DNA from: Sipunculus nudus
Taxonomy: Eukaryota; Annelida; Sipuncula; Golfingiida; Sipunculidae
DNA: 64,000 nucleotides
Direction: 5' to 3'
Assembly (NCBI GenBank): GCA_026874595.1
Contig: CM049314.1
Span: 52,869,812-52,933,811 of the forward strand
The position numbers were made by a program, and so were the translations under genes. The notes beneath the pieces are model-generated. The model was not told the DNA's origin and did no database searches. It saw nothing but the letters and a program-made list of their open reading frames with translations. Numbering within the stretch: the first letter of the stretch is position 1; every line of letters starts with the position of its first letter. Shown here piece by piece: positions 11,640 to 22,340 of the stretch.

Positions 11640-13097
11640 CGTGGGCAGAAAGTGTAAAATTCAAGATGGCGTCGAAGATGGCCGCCGAACCATTGAATCA
11701 TATATAACTCAAAAAGTAATTGAGGTAGGGGAATGATTTTGGTGTCTTTGCCTATGTGTTCAAGGTCAAGGAATCTATTGAAATCATTTCCAAGACAATA
11801 CCGTATCTGGTTTTGGTGATACTCAATATGGCTGCCAATATGGCCGCCGTACCATAAAATCATACATAACTCAAACAGTAATTGAGGTAAGGGAATGATT
11901 TTGGTGTCTTTGCTTATGTTTTCAAGGTCAAGGAATCTATGGAAACCAATTTCCAAGACAATACCGTATTTGATTGCGGTTAAATTCAATATGGCTGCCA
12001 ATATGGCCGCCGTACCTTAAAATCATACATAACTCAAAAAGTAATTGAGGTAAGGGAATGATTTTGGTGTCTTTGCCTATATTTTCAAGGTCAAGGAATC
12101 TATTGAACCCGTTTCCGAGACAATACCGTACTTGTTCACACTAGATTCAATATGGCTGTCAATATGGCCGCCGTACCATAAAATCATACATAATTCAAAA
12201 AGTAATTGAGGTAGGGGAATGATTACCGTGTCTTTGACTATTTTTTCAAGATCAAGGAATCTATTGAAACCATTTTCAAGACCATACCCTATTTGGTTTC
12301 GGTGATATTCAATATGGCTGCGATATGGCCGCTGTATCATTGAATTGCATATGACAAGCCAAGGAATCAAGGTAGGGGGTTGATTTTTGTGTTATCGTCT
12401 ATGTTTTTAGGGACCAGGAGTCTCTTTAATTTTTTTTCAAGACTTTACTGTTTCTGGTTAAGGGGATATTTAATATGGCTGCAAAGAGAGCAACCAATGA
12501 ACCATTGGATCATGTATAACAATCCAAGGAATTAAATTACTGGTTGATATTTTAATGTCTTTGCCTATGTTTTCAGGGTCAAAGAATCTATTTAACCCTT
12601 TCTTCAAGACATTACCGGATTTGGTTATCGTGATTTTCAATATGGCTGCCATTACGGCCACTGTACCATTGCACCATGTCTGCCTGTTCAAGAAATTAAG
12701 GTAGGGGATGATATTTCGATGTCTTGCCTATGTTTTAAGGGTTAAAGGATCTATTGAAACTATTTAAGACAATACCGTAATGGGTTATGGTAAAATTCAA
12801 CATTGTTACCATTATGGCTAACAATATAGCAGCTGCACTATTGAATCTTGAGTAACTCACTAAAGAATCGAGACAAGATTGATTTTGTTGTCTTTTATTA
12901 AATTTTCAATTGTAAAAAACTACCAAAATCATCATCAGGTCGGTATCTTTTCAGGCTAAAGTGGAATTCAATATGGCTCCGATATGGCGGCCATGTCATT
13001 AAAAAATCATCCAAAATTCACCAAGGAATGCAGCTTGGTGATTAATTTGGGGGTCTTCAAGGTCAAGGTATCTCTTGAAATTATTATGTCGATAAAG
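11640..13097 (-). repeat. ~162-bp tandem repeats, left arm
   Basis: The module contains 'caatatggctgccaatatgg', 'aaagtaattgaggta', 'gattttggtgtctttgcc' and 'caaggtcaaggaatctattg'. Anchors ggccgccgtacc at 11842, 12005 and 12166, then degenerate forms near 12326, 12490 and 12652, give a period of about 162 bp. Copies decay toward the interior. Minus-strand frames through the array (11558-12001, 12077-12370, 12470-12691) are repeat-encoded and not genes. The last copy is interrupted at 13097 by the Ginger-like insertion and resumes at 15175. Confidence 0.85.
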
Positions 13098-13223
13098 TGT
13101 TACGCGCCATCGGTCGATCTAGCCCATCGGCCGATGGGTTTGCGCCATCAATCGATCGACCGATGGGTCGCCCATCGGCCGATGGGCCGCCCATCGGCCG
13201 ATGGGTTTGCGCCATCAGCCGAT
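13098..13223 (+). repeat. Left TIR with repeated palindrome CCCATCGGCCGATGGG
   Basis: The inverted terminal repeat is itself built of a 16-bp perfect palindrome, cccatcggccgatggg, occurring about three times, alternating with 'gcgccatcgg' and 'tcgatcgaccgatgggtcg' phrases. Its inverted partner is 15029-15174. The translated frames across it are repeat-derived. Confidence 0.85.
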
Positions 13224-13318
13224 TTCTTATTGCAAAATATGTATGTAAAATTGTAAGAAAATGTCTTTCGAAAATTTTATTAATTGATTGATATATCTAT
13301 ATGATCTGACTTGGTCGG

Positions 13319-14662
13319 TTGGTGATTGATGAAGAGGAGTTGAATGAGACGGAGACAGAAACATCTTCACCTCTGGAGAACCAACTCAAATTTGTGTATC
13401 TGTGCCGCAACCCATGTCGCCGCTTGCACCGCCAGAGGATACAGAGGAGAAAGACGAAACACTTCCGTCAAGTCAAACTTTCGCATCTACGCAAGACACT
13501 TCTATCGAGTCAAACGTTTACATGGCCTCACATGAGGAGATTCGAGAAAAGGCCAGAGAACGCTCGTACAAGGCAGCTTGTCGGATGTCTGACGCGTACA
13601 ATCGAAAGAAACGTGTTGTTACGAGAGAGTTCACTGTTGAGGACAGAGTGTCTGTTGCCGAAGATTGACCGGTCGTCGACAGATCTACCACGTTTACCTG
13701 GTGTCATAATTGAATCGCACGGAAATAAGTTAAAAACGTACACGATCGCTTGTACTTATGGAATTCTATCTGCGAAATTCCGCGCTGGTGACTTGCAGGA
13801 ATATAGTGGGGAACTTGAGGAATTCAACATCGAAAAGAAGTTGTCCCTTCGTGAGGCCGCGAAGCTAGCAAATGGTAGAAATCACTTTATAAGAAATTCT
13901 TGCAAGTGCACCACGGGTTGCAAAACGTCGAAGAGGTGCACCTGCCGTACTAACGGTATATCGTGCTCCATGCATTGTCATCCGGAAAGTGATTGCTGTA
14001 ACAAAGAGAACGATCAACAGGGATGCGTGGATGCCTCTCAATCAGTTAAATCGTCAGCAGACACTCCACCTGAAGTCAAATCGGTACGAAAATCAGCATC
14101 GTTTGCGGCCAAACTTGGTGAGAAAGACGTCAGGACTCTGTCCCGCTCTAACGGTTGGTTAAATGACAAACATATGTTGGCAGCAAGTCAAATCATGCGC
14201 CAGGATCATCCAGAGTACGATGGCCTGAAAGACACTGTACTTCAACAACGAAGAGAATGGGGGGCCAAACCGACAAAAGAGTTTGTTCAAATTTTTCATG
14301 TGAATAGGGACCATTGGATAACAGCATCTAACATTGGAGAGGAAGGCAGTACCGTCAACGTGTATGACTCTTTGTGTAAGAAACCATCCGCTTCAACCAA
14401 AACGCTCATAGCGAAATTTATGGAGATTAGTCCAGATAAATTAACCCTTCAAGTTATGAATGTTCACAAATAAACCAACTCCAGTGACTGTGCAGTCTTA
14501 GTCTTAGCCTATGCTAAAACCCTCCTTGTGGGCAATGATCCTTGTAGCCAGAATTATATTTATCCTAGATGTCATCTGTCCACACATCTGCCTAGCGGGA
14601 ACCTCCCTCCATTTCCAGCAGCAATCACAGTCCGTTTTCCGAGGACATTGTTCAGAAATTAG
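13319..14662 (+). pseudogene. KRBA2/Ginger-like protein remnant: integrase C-terminus, Cys-rich motif and Ulp1-type protease
   Basis: An acidic linker comes first. A region at about 13530-13800 resembles the integrase C-terminal (GPY/F-like) fold, with REKARERSYKAACRMSDAYN, then DRSSTDLPRLPGVIIES, then YGILSAKF. It is followed by a Cys-rich motif at about 13898-14005 (CKCTTGC.SKRCTCR..G..CS..CH) as in KRBA2-like proteins. Next is a C48 (Ulp1/SENP-like) protease domain with WLNDKHM, FVQIFHV, catalytic His at 14312 (HW), Asp at 14366 (YDS) and Cys at 14489 (SSDC). Breaks: frame changes near 13380 and 13656, and a TAA at 14471 exactly six codons before the Cys, where the oxyanion-hole Gln codon is expected (CAA to TAA fits). 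The frame then stays open to TAG at 14660-14662. The integrase catalytic core is absent. Dead copy; in the family the protease role is unknown. Confidence 0.8.
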
Positions 14663-15028
14663 GCCATATTTGAAATCAGCTATAACTTTCTCGCAAAATA
14701 GAATTAATACGACTTGATTTGTTTCAAACAGCGCTACCCGCCGATTGAGTAATATATATACAAGTGGTTCACTAGGTATGTTTATATATAGGTATGTTTA
14801 GAGATATGTATATGCACAATAAGGTGTTATAATCTGTAAATGAAAATCTCATATCAGAGATTACATATATGATATTAGTTAGTAGATTTATTTTTTAGTT
14901 ATTAGTAAAGTTTTATGATATCTTTGTTACTATAGGTAACATTTTGGAAACTAGATGTATGAATAATATTTATCTGAATAAATAAATATTCATGGTACAT
15001 GGATTGTACAGCGTGATATTTTATATCG
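14663..15028. other. 3' non-coding part of the Ginger-like element
   Basis: AT-rich sequence between the protease frame and the right TIR, with no gene. Small repeats such as 'aggtatgtttatatata' lie near 14776-14800. Confidence 0.4.
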
Positions 15029-15174
15029 ACCGACGGCGCGAACCCATCGGCCGATGGGCTTGCGCCATCGGCCGTTGGGTCAGCCCATCGGCCGATGGGC
15101 GACCCATCGGTCGATCGACTGATGGCGCAAGCCCATCGGCCGATGGGCTTGATCGACCGATGTGGCGCGTAACA
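15029..15174 (-). repeat. Right TIR with the same palindromic subrepeats
   Basis: Inverted partner of 13098-13223, carrying several copies of cccatcggccgatggg (one variant ends gttggg). It is a little longer than the left TIR because it has an extra subrepeat. It ends ..GCGCGTAACA at 15174. Confidence 0.85.
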
Positions 15175-15976
15175 TAAGTATTTGATAATGACGAAATTTA
15201 GTATGGCTGCCAATATGCCAGAGTGTCTTAACATTTAACGTAAAATCCTTAGAACTCAAGCTACATTGACAAATAATTGATTATAAGTTTTTGATGTAAA
15301 GGAATTGATGAAATCAACATATATCAACGGATAATACCTATCTCTTTGCATGCAAGTTTCATATCTAATGGGTACCAAGTCCATCATAACTTATTCAGGT
15401 TTATTGAGTGCAACTTTCCACATGTCGATTTTACATGGGTGCGTTTTACTTGTTTGAAATTTGCAGAATATGAAGCAGGGAAGTCTCTGCTTCCTGCAAG
15501 ACAATACACACTAGAGAAACTAGTGTATGTCTTATGGAATGCTTTAAGGTACGGCCCTGGTTAGAATTGTTTGTTGGTGGTAGATCATGAAGTGAAGTTC
15601 CTGTTATGTTGATGCTACATTGTGTACTGCAAATGATCGACAGTTGCTATGATTTCCACAGGTTAGTACCTGAACAAGGTATTTTTCTGCATTGCACATT
15701 CTTGTATATTTCCATTCATCCGTCTAGAATCTCTAAGAAAGGTATTGGAGACAATTGCTTTATTGTTGTTGCTTTGGTACAGTGGTCAAAATTTGCTAGT
15801 AACGCCATTTCCAGTCAGGACATGAATGGGTGGAAGAACATGAATATAAGCTGGCCGACTCTTTTGTTGGATCATGAATTTGAATATACCTCATTTTTGT
15901 CTCCAGTTCTCCCTCGGAGCCAGAGTTCATTAAGTCCACTTGACACAAACAGATCTCTTTTACCAGCGATAATAAC
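15175..15976. other. Interior of the foldback-like element, unidentified
   Basis: 15175-15230 is the continuation of the interrupted 162-bp repeat (tatggctgccaatatgcc). The rest has two open stretches (15346-15564 and 15606-16016), the second running into the neighbouring element. I recognise no domain. They may be relics of an internal gene. Confidence 0.35.
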
Positions 15977-16045
15977 CGGGGGCGGATCCAGGATTTTGCA
16001 AAGGGGGGTGGGCTAGTTGATACTTCGCTAATCATACATATATAA

Positions 16046-16109
<64 letters not shown>

Positions 16110-16146
16110 TATATTGGCGCAGGCACTTGCCATAAACATTTATCTT

Positions 16147-16178
<32 letters not shown>

Positions 16179-17982
16179 TATATATTTCAGTGTAAACTTC
16201 TAATGTTCAAAAGGTTATAATGCGTGAATCGTTGGGTACGCTGTTTGAATTTAAATCACTTGATACCGATAAAAAAAAACCAGAATTCTTTGCCTTAATA
16301 AAAACAACGAAAAACTGCCCTTTTTCTATTCTTAAACTTCGGAATAATGGTTTTGAAAAAAAAATCAACTGTTATTGATGGATGAGAGAAAGAGGTATTA
16401 GATGGCCAGTACCACATTCAATCTCTTGTAAACATGTCGTCGTAGTTTCAATCTAACATTTAATAATTTGCAGACTTGAAACTAACAAAACACGAATCCA
16501 CGGTTATTAATATATACCTTTGCATTTTCCACTTCATATACGATCTGTCAATTTGTGAATTGTGAAATTGTTGTAAATGGGTACAGAGGTGCAACTTATA
16601 ATATTTTCCCGAGACATAGTTTACAACTTGAAACTCATGAACAAAGTTGAGACAAAACGTATTATGTGTATTTTTTTAATTTTTATTTTGTGAATTAACA
16701 GTTTATAGCGCGAGGATTATATTAATTCAAGAGAAATGTGGGTTAAGTTCACGAACTCGATTTTGCATAACCGGTCCGCTCGCCCCTTTCGGAAATATAT
16801 ATTCAATTAAAGTTTCCCCTAAATAATAAAAAAGACTTTTATCGCCTTTTTTCACAACAGTAAATCATCTTTTAAATAAAAATATTATTGTGATCCAGTT
16901 AACTCTTAATTATTTTGGATTGTTTTTTCTGGCTCTCCTCATAAGTCCGTCTATAACTGTTGAGTACAGCTGCTAACAGACGAACCAACCAACGTCGATA
17001 GTTACATGATAAACCTTTTTTTTCTAACAACCGATAGAATATTAATAATATCTTTATAAGGTATCGTATAGAGATGAACATGAGACGTGAGCACAAGTGC
17101 CCAACGATGTAAACATTCATAATTAAATCTCAGATAACTGATCTGTCATAAATAAAGACAAAACTACATATAAACATTTAAGTGCAATGAACATCATTGA
17201 AAGGCAAACGAATAACTCATGATTGTATATTATTCTCTAAATACTTTTTAAGATATTACTCACCAGCATTCATTTTGAATAACTGGTATAGCTTAAATTG
17301 CTTTTCCATGTGTGCAGTTGCTTCATTGGTCTATAACTTGCTTTTATACGTTCAAATATATCTCTTTTATATATACATCTGAATTATAAAATGCAATTCT
17401 TTCGTTCGCATATTTATGCATTATCGTTTACATATTTATTTGGTAATTTATACATTTGTAATCGATAATAAATCTTCCGTAAAACGATGCTATAGGTATT
17501 AAACATTGTCAGTTTACTCAAGTTTCTTGTTCCGTTTTGTACATTTTTTTTTCTTTTAAAGAGCGACACGAAAAAATAATTTAAAAACAGATACCCCATT
17601 GAGAATTTCAACTGATATATAAGCAATGTTGGAAAATGCCTAACTAATTATTTAAAAATACAACAAGGACCTAGGGCCACAAGGGTCCCCGGCCATATGT
17701 TTAACTAGGAAAGTGTGGCATCAGTGATGGTGCGGGACGGCCGGGCGGATTGAAGGACAGACGGACGAAAGGACGGAGGGACTGGCAGACTCGGACCTTT
17801 TTAGTAGTCCTCTCTCCTAATGTCGGGGGAATAAAAAGATGCCTAATCCTGGTGTAGACAAGCGTTTCTCCGAACGATTCCTTGGGTTTTCAACTTTTAT
17901 TTTTCAGTTGAGAGGGTGATATTTGTATGACGGCAACTGAAAATAATGAAAATCTTCTCTGATAAAAATGATGTTTTCAGCT

Positions 17983-18015
<33 letters not shown>

Positions 18016-18052
18016 TTCAGCCCCCAAAGCTCCCCCTCTGGATCCGCCACTG
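15977..18052. mobile_element. TIR element with CAGTGGCGGATCCAG-type ends and 5-bp target duplication
   Basis: The left end reads cgggggcggatccagg (15977). The right end is the complement of cagtggcggatccaga (ending 18052), so GGCGGATCCAG is inverted. A perfect 5-bp direct repeat, ATAAC, flanks it (15972-15976 and 18053-18057), consistent with a transposition scar. The interior has (TA)n at about 16040-16100 and 16163-16186, AT-rich non-coding sequence and a poly-G run near 17983-18013. No transposase is visible; frames at 16899-17626 are AT-rich chance frames. Non-autonomous. Confidence 0.75.
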
Positions 18053-18057
18053 ATAAC

Positions 18058-18700
18058 GATCTGTTTCAGCTCATTTCTTACCCAAAAAGAGGACAAGAGG
18101 AATGATTGGGACATCCGCCTCTTCATGATCAGGGACTAAGCGATCCATTTCTGACCGACTGTGTCTTAAGGGAAATATTAACCAACCTGCATTATTCTAG
18201 TGTACACTCAGGTCTTTCTGAGTAAAAAAAATATTTCACTGGACACTTTATGAGGAAAGCTTCAAGTTTAATTTTATTATTTGATGTTGGAGAGAAACTG
18301 TCCAGATTCCTTAGTTTTTGGGTCCAGAGAAATACTGCCAACAAGAACAGGAGTTTTCAATGTGCGCCTTTGTCTTTCACAGATACCTTTATATAAGAGT
18401 AAAAAATGAAACCTACACGTTGTGCAATTTGACAAATATCCGAGCACCAAGCCCAGGAACTGTTCAAATAGTTCCCTAAAGGTGGTAACACTGATTTTTA
18501 TTATTTATATCATGACGCCAACAACACAGCCTGTAGGCATATGTGATTGTTCCACTGGCAGAACATCTTTTGCTCTGGATTTTTTTTTCATTTTTTCATG
18601 TTTGTTGTTCTTTTAGCTCAGCAGACTGTACGTCATTTGCCTAGGCAAATATAAATGAAATCAAGATATTCTACCGGCTATAGGAACAAAAAAAAATCAT
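18058..18700. other. Interior of the foldback-like element, no gene
   Basis: This continues the sequence interrupted at 15976. Short frames with several stops; a possible relic of coding DNA between 18060 and 18220, without a recognisable domain. Confidence 0.3.
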
Positions 18701-18709
18701 TTGTGCACT

Positions 18710-19290
18710 AAGAATGTCAGATTGGCACTTATAGTATCTAATAGGCCCAGAATCCTCTAACGCAACAAAGGAGCTTCTGGAAATATCTTCAAGGAAATCT
18801 AAAGTTAATTCATCGTGACATATATTCTGCAAGCTACAGGGCCAAAAGATGATCTCGAACACCCAGACAGTCTGACTGGGTTCAAATGGTGTCCGTAAAC
18901 CCTATAATATTTTAACCTAACATCCAGGGAAGTTCTGTGCAAATCTCCTTTGAAACCTGAAATAAGTTCTTAGAGCATTCTAATATAACATTCAGAGAGG
19001 TCTTTGGAAGGTTTTTGTCGAATCCCTAAACTAGATCACTGTAATCGTAATGCTGTGAGCTAAAGGAAACACACGAATTTAACACTGAAAGTCAGATTGG
19101 TACAAATTATTACAGTTTGACCTAGAATCTTCTCACATAAAATTTTAGGTCCACCCTAAATCTCCATCAACAATTGAAACTGGGTTAGATTATCTGTATT
19201 TTGTGAGCTACAAGCAGCAAATCTAATTTTTAGCACCCAGAAAGCCAGACAGGGCATCAGTCTTAAATGTTTGATATAAAAAAATGTCTT
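18710..19290 (+). repeat. Diverged ~374-bp tandem duplication
   Basis: Phrases recur about 374 bp apart: 'gtcagattggcac' (18716) against 'gtcagattggtac' (19090); 'cccagaatcctc' against 'cctagaatcttc'; 'gctacagggcc...acccagacag' (about 18834) against 'gctacaagcag...acccagaaag' (about 19207). The copies are old. Confidence 0.6.
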
Positions 19291-19514
19291 AGCTAAAGTA
19301 AAGGGAGGTCATTGTAATGTCTTCTTGGATATACAAAAATAAAGTCAATAGGACCTATGTTCTACAAGACTTGTGCATGAAAGAACCTGATTTGAGCACA
19401 CAATATGTTAGATGTACATGAATAATTTTAGCAGTTATCAAAGAAACTTATATTGGCTGCTAATGTTAACTAACACCAAAGCCAAACAAAAAAAACAATT
19501 TTCTCGAAAATAAT

Positions 19515-20405
19515 TTCAGGAATCCCAGACATTGAAAACATAGGCAAAGATACCACACTGAATCCCCAACCTTAATTCTTTGGCTTGTCAGACATGACTC
19601 AACTGTTAAAAAGCCATATTTGCAGCCATATTGAATATCACCATAACCAAATACCGTATTGTCTTGGAGTTGGTTTTAGTAGATTCTTTGACCCTGACAA
19701 CAGGGGCAAAGATACCAAAATCAAACCCCTACCTCTATTCCATGGAGTGTCGTACATGTTCAAATGTACAACGGCCATATTGACAGCCATATTAAATATT
19801 CCCAGAAACAAAAACAATATAGCCTTGAGGATAATTTAAATAGTCTCCTGGGCCCTGAAAAACATAGACGATTACACCAAAATCAACCCCCTTCCTTGAT
19901 TCCTTGGCTTGTCATATGCGATTCAATGGTACAGCGGCCATATTGGCAGCCATATAGAATATCACCGTAACCAAATCCGGTACTGTCTTGGAAATGTATT
20001 CAATAGATTTCTTGACCCTGAAAACATGGACAAAGAAACCAAAATCATTCCCATACCTCAACTACTTTTTGAGCTATGTATGATTTTATGGTACGGCGGC
20101 CATATTGGCAGCCATATTGAATATCACCGTAACCAAAAACGGTATTGTCTTGGAAATTTTTCAATAGATTCATTGACACTGAAAACATGGACAAAGAAAC
20201 CAAAATAATTCCCATACCTCAATTACTTTTTTGAGTTATGTATGATTTTATGGTACGGCGGCCATATTTGTAGCCATATTGAATATCACCGTAACCAAAT
20301 ACAGTATTGTCTTTGAAATTTTTTCAATAGATTCATTGACCCTGAAAACATAGGCAAAGACACCAAAATCATTCCCCTTCCTCAATTACTTTTTGAGTTA
20401 TGTAT
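19515..20405 (+). repeat. ~162-bp tandem repeats, right arm
   Basis: The same module as at 11640-13097 in opposite orientation. 'cggccatattg(g/a)cagccatatt' recurs near 19770, 19932, 20095 and 20258, with 'tgaatatcaccgtaaccaaa' following the later copies. Frames at 19585-20208 are repeat translations. Confidence 0.85.
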
Positions 20406-20887
20406 GATTCAATGGTTCGGTGGCCATCTTGGACGCCATCTTGAATTTCACCTTTTCTGCCCGCGAACCAGGATGTCCACCCAAGTTTTTTTTTACTCCT
20501 CTAACGGTTTCCTACCTGGATCAGAAGTCAAAATTAGGGGACATACGATTGCACACAGGACCCCCCTCAGCCCCCGGACTAGGGGTGTAGCCAGGATTGA
20601 GGGAGTGGAGAGAGCCATGATCAGTGTCGGATCCAGATATTTGAAAAGGGGGGGGGGGGGGGGGGCTAATATACATGTATGGGTACTATGAAAATTGTTA
20701 TATATACGTATATATGTATGTATATATTATTATTATTATTATGACTATGCGTTAGATATTTTAGTGTATGAAAACATGTTTTTTTTTTATTTGAATTATG
20801 AACCATGCTTTCATTAAGGTTAGTTATAGGTATACATGGGGAGGGTATGGGAGTGGGTATCCCCCTCCCTTATAGGGAATTATAGGG

Positions 20888-21503
20888 AATATGCAATGAA
20901 AAGAGGACGATTTGAGGCAATTTCACAAAAAAAATTAGGATTTCCTGTTCCTGAAAAAAACTGTTCCCTTATGTCTTTGCGTTATGTATATATAGTCAAA
21001 CTGTAGAGAGGTTCAATATTTACTATTTATATGTCTTCAAAATAAAAATATATAATTTCAATTGTTTTCAATATGTTAAAGTCAATTGCGCAAGGGCGCA
21101 TTTACTTTTATAACTTGCAAAATATTATCTTTTGAATGTAATCTTTGAGCATTACATTCAAAAGATAATATTTTGCAAGTTATAAAAGTAAATGCGCCCT
21201 TGCGCCATTGACTTTAACATAATATATAATTTTTTTGAATATGCAATGTAAAGAGGATGTTTTGAGGTAATTTCACAAAAAAAATTAGGATTTCCTGTTT
21301 TTGAAAAAAAACCTGTTCCCTTATGTCTTTGCGTTATGTATATATAGTCAAACTGTAGAGAGGTTCAATATTTACTATTTATATGTCTTCAAAATAAAAA
21401 TATATAATTTCAATAGTATTCAGTATGTCAAAGTCAATTGCGCAAGGGCGCATTTACTTTTATAACTTGCAAAATATTATCTTTTGAATGTAATGCTCGG
21501 AGT
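20888..21503 (+). repeat. ~350-bp direct duplication
   Basis: The block 20888-21142 (gaatatgcaatg, aattaggatttcctgtt, gtatatatagtcaaactg, gcaagggcgcatttac) is repeated at 21238-21503 with few differences. The inverted hairpin arm sits between the two copies. Confidence 0.85.
21073..21220. repeat. Near-perfect hairpin: 70-bp arms, 8-bp loop
   Basis: 21073-21142 and 21151-21220 are reverse complements with one visible mismatch (caattgcg against caatggcg). The loop is ctttgagc. A third direct copy of the left arm is at about 21428-21503. Confidence 0.95.
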
Positions 21504-22181
21504 GAAATAACTGATATGCTTAAATCTTAAAATAGGCAAAAAAAATAGGTTTGGTACTTAGGCACTTTTTTCAGAAATCAGTGCGGGCGGGCAATTTTTT
21601 GTTTTACCTTTTTGTATGTTTTGATTAAAATGTCATATGACCAGGGAAAAGCATGAAAATAACAGAATTATTTGCTAAACAGGTAAAAGTTCTACATAAA
21701 AAGGGAAATCTTGTCAAAAGTTGTATTATTTTATCTTCTTGAAAGATGGAAAAAAAATCATGGGGGGAGGGGGGTGGGGGTAAAAATTGACGCGGGCGGT
21801 GCCCAAGAACCATACCTTTTATTTTTTATTTTTTGCCTTAATCTTTGCATTTAACCGGGGTCCATGGTCTCGGAGAGCACACAAGACTTCTAAGAGCATA
21901 GATCGCGAGATCACCAGAGGAGCCGTGAGTTTGTTCACGGTCGACCCCAATCCTGCAGGTTCTGGTGGTCTGCAGCTGTTCACAAATATCCTCATCCTCA
22001 ACTAATGAATTTGAAGTATTAAGCTTTTAAAAAAATCTATTTGATAATTAATAAAAAGAAATATAAAAATTAATCACGAACTTTGGGAAATTCGATAAAA
22101 GGATAGATATAGCAGCTCAGCGGGTGCCGCGCGTTGGAGGCGCACCCTCCGGATCCGCCACTTACAGCAAAGGCAATTCAA

Positions 22182-22184
<3 letters not shown>

Positions 22185-22230
<46 letters not shown>
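22185..22230. repeat. (AT)n microsatellite
   Basis: An uninterrupted AT dinucleotide run just beyond the inner TIR. Confidence 0.95.
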
Positions 22231-22233
<3 letters not shown>

Positions 22234-22340
22234 TATTAGCTTAATTGAAATTCCAATAGGACGGCGAGTACTATATGCGACCGGGGGGGGGGGGGGGGGG
22301 GGGCATGGCGACCTGCGCCCCCCCCCCCGGCTACGCCCCT

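Larger units (their letters stand above)
13098..15174 (+). mobile_element. Ginger-like (integrase-type) DNA transposon, internally deleted
   Basis: The termini are inverted: TGTTACGCGCCATCGGTCG at 13098 and its near complement ending GGCGCGTAACA at 15174. The TGT..ACA ends are the type expected when an integrase-like DDE enzyme mobilises DNA. The flanks are aaag (13094-13097) and taag (15175-15178), an imperfect 4-bp target duplication. The element lies inside a 162-bp repeat: joining the flanks recovers the repeat phase (gtcgat..tatttg against consensus gacaat..tatttgg). Contents are a damaged gene with integrase C-terminal, Cys-rich and Ulp1 protease parts. The integrase catalytic core is missing, so the copy is an internal deletion derivative. 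The family name is from recall of Ginger1 architecture. Confidence 0.75.
11527..20580. mobile_element. Foldback-like DNA element with long minisatellite-based inverted arms
   Basis: The two ends are inverted copies. About 150 bp of terminal sequence (ggtcctgtgtgcaatc, gtcccctaattttgacttct, cttctgatccagg) at 11545-11690 reappears in reverse complement at 20410-20565. Inside each terminus follows a run of ~162-bp tandem repeats in opposite orientation. This is the architecture known for foldback elements: long inverted arms of tandem subrepeats around a middle segment. Two other elements sit in the interior (13098-15174 and 15977-18052), which explains much of the 9-kb span. No transposase of its own is recognisable in the remaining middle, so it is probably non-autonomous. 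A clear target duplication was not found. Confidence 0.7.
20581..22340. mobile_element. Nested TIR element(s): outer AGGGGCGTAGCC ends, inner GGCGGATCC ends
   Basis: Two pairs of inverted ends are nested. The outer pair is aggggtgtagccagg at 20581 and ggctacgcccct at 22329-22340. The inner pair is cagtgtcggatccag at 20622 and ccggatccgccactt ending 22162. Poly-G/C tracts sit just inside several ends (20649-20664, 22284-22303, 22319-22328). No clean target duplication was found. The interior holds the duplication and hairpin described separately and no transposase. The inner ends are related to those of 15977-18052. Confidence 0.6.

Noticed and set aside
13097-13291. Frames made of repeated Ser-Ala-Asp-Gly, like a repetitive protein
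   Set aside because: They are translations of the palindromic TIR subrepeats. The same occurs in the right TIR on both strands.
15606-16016. 136-residue plus-strand frame
   Set aside because: It runs across the junction into the GGCGGATCC transposon at 15977 and shows no domain. At most it is a relic of the outer element.
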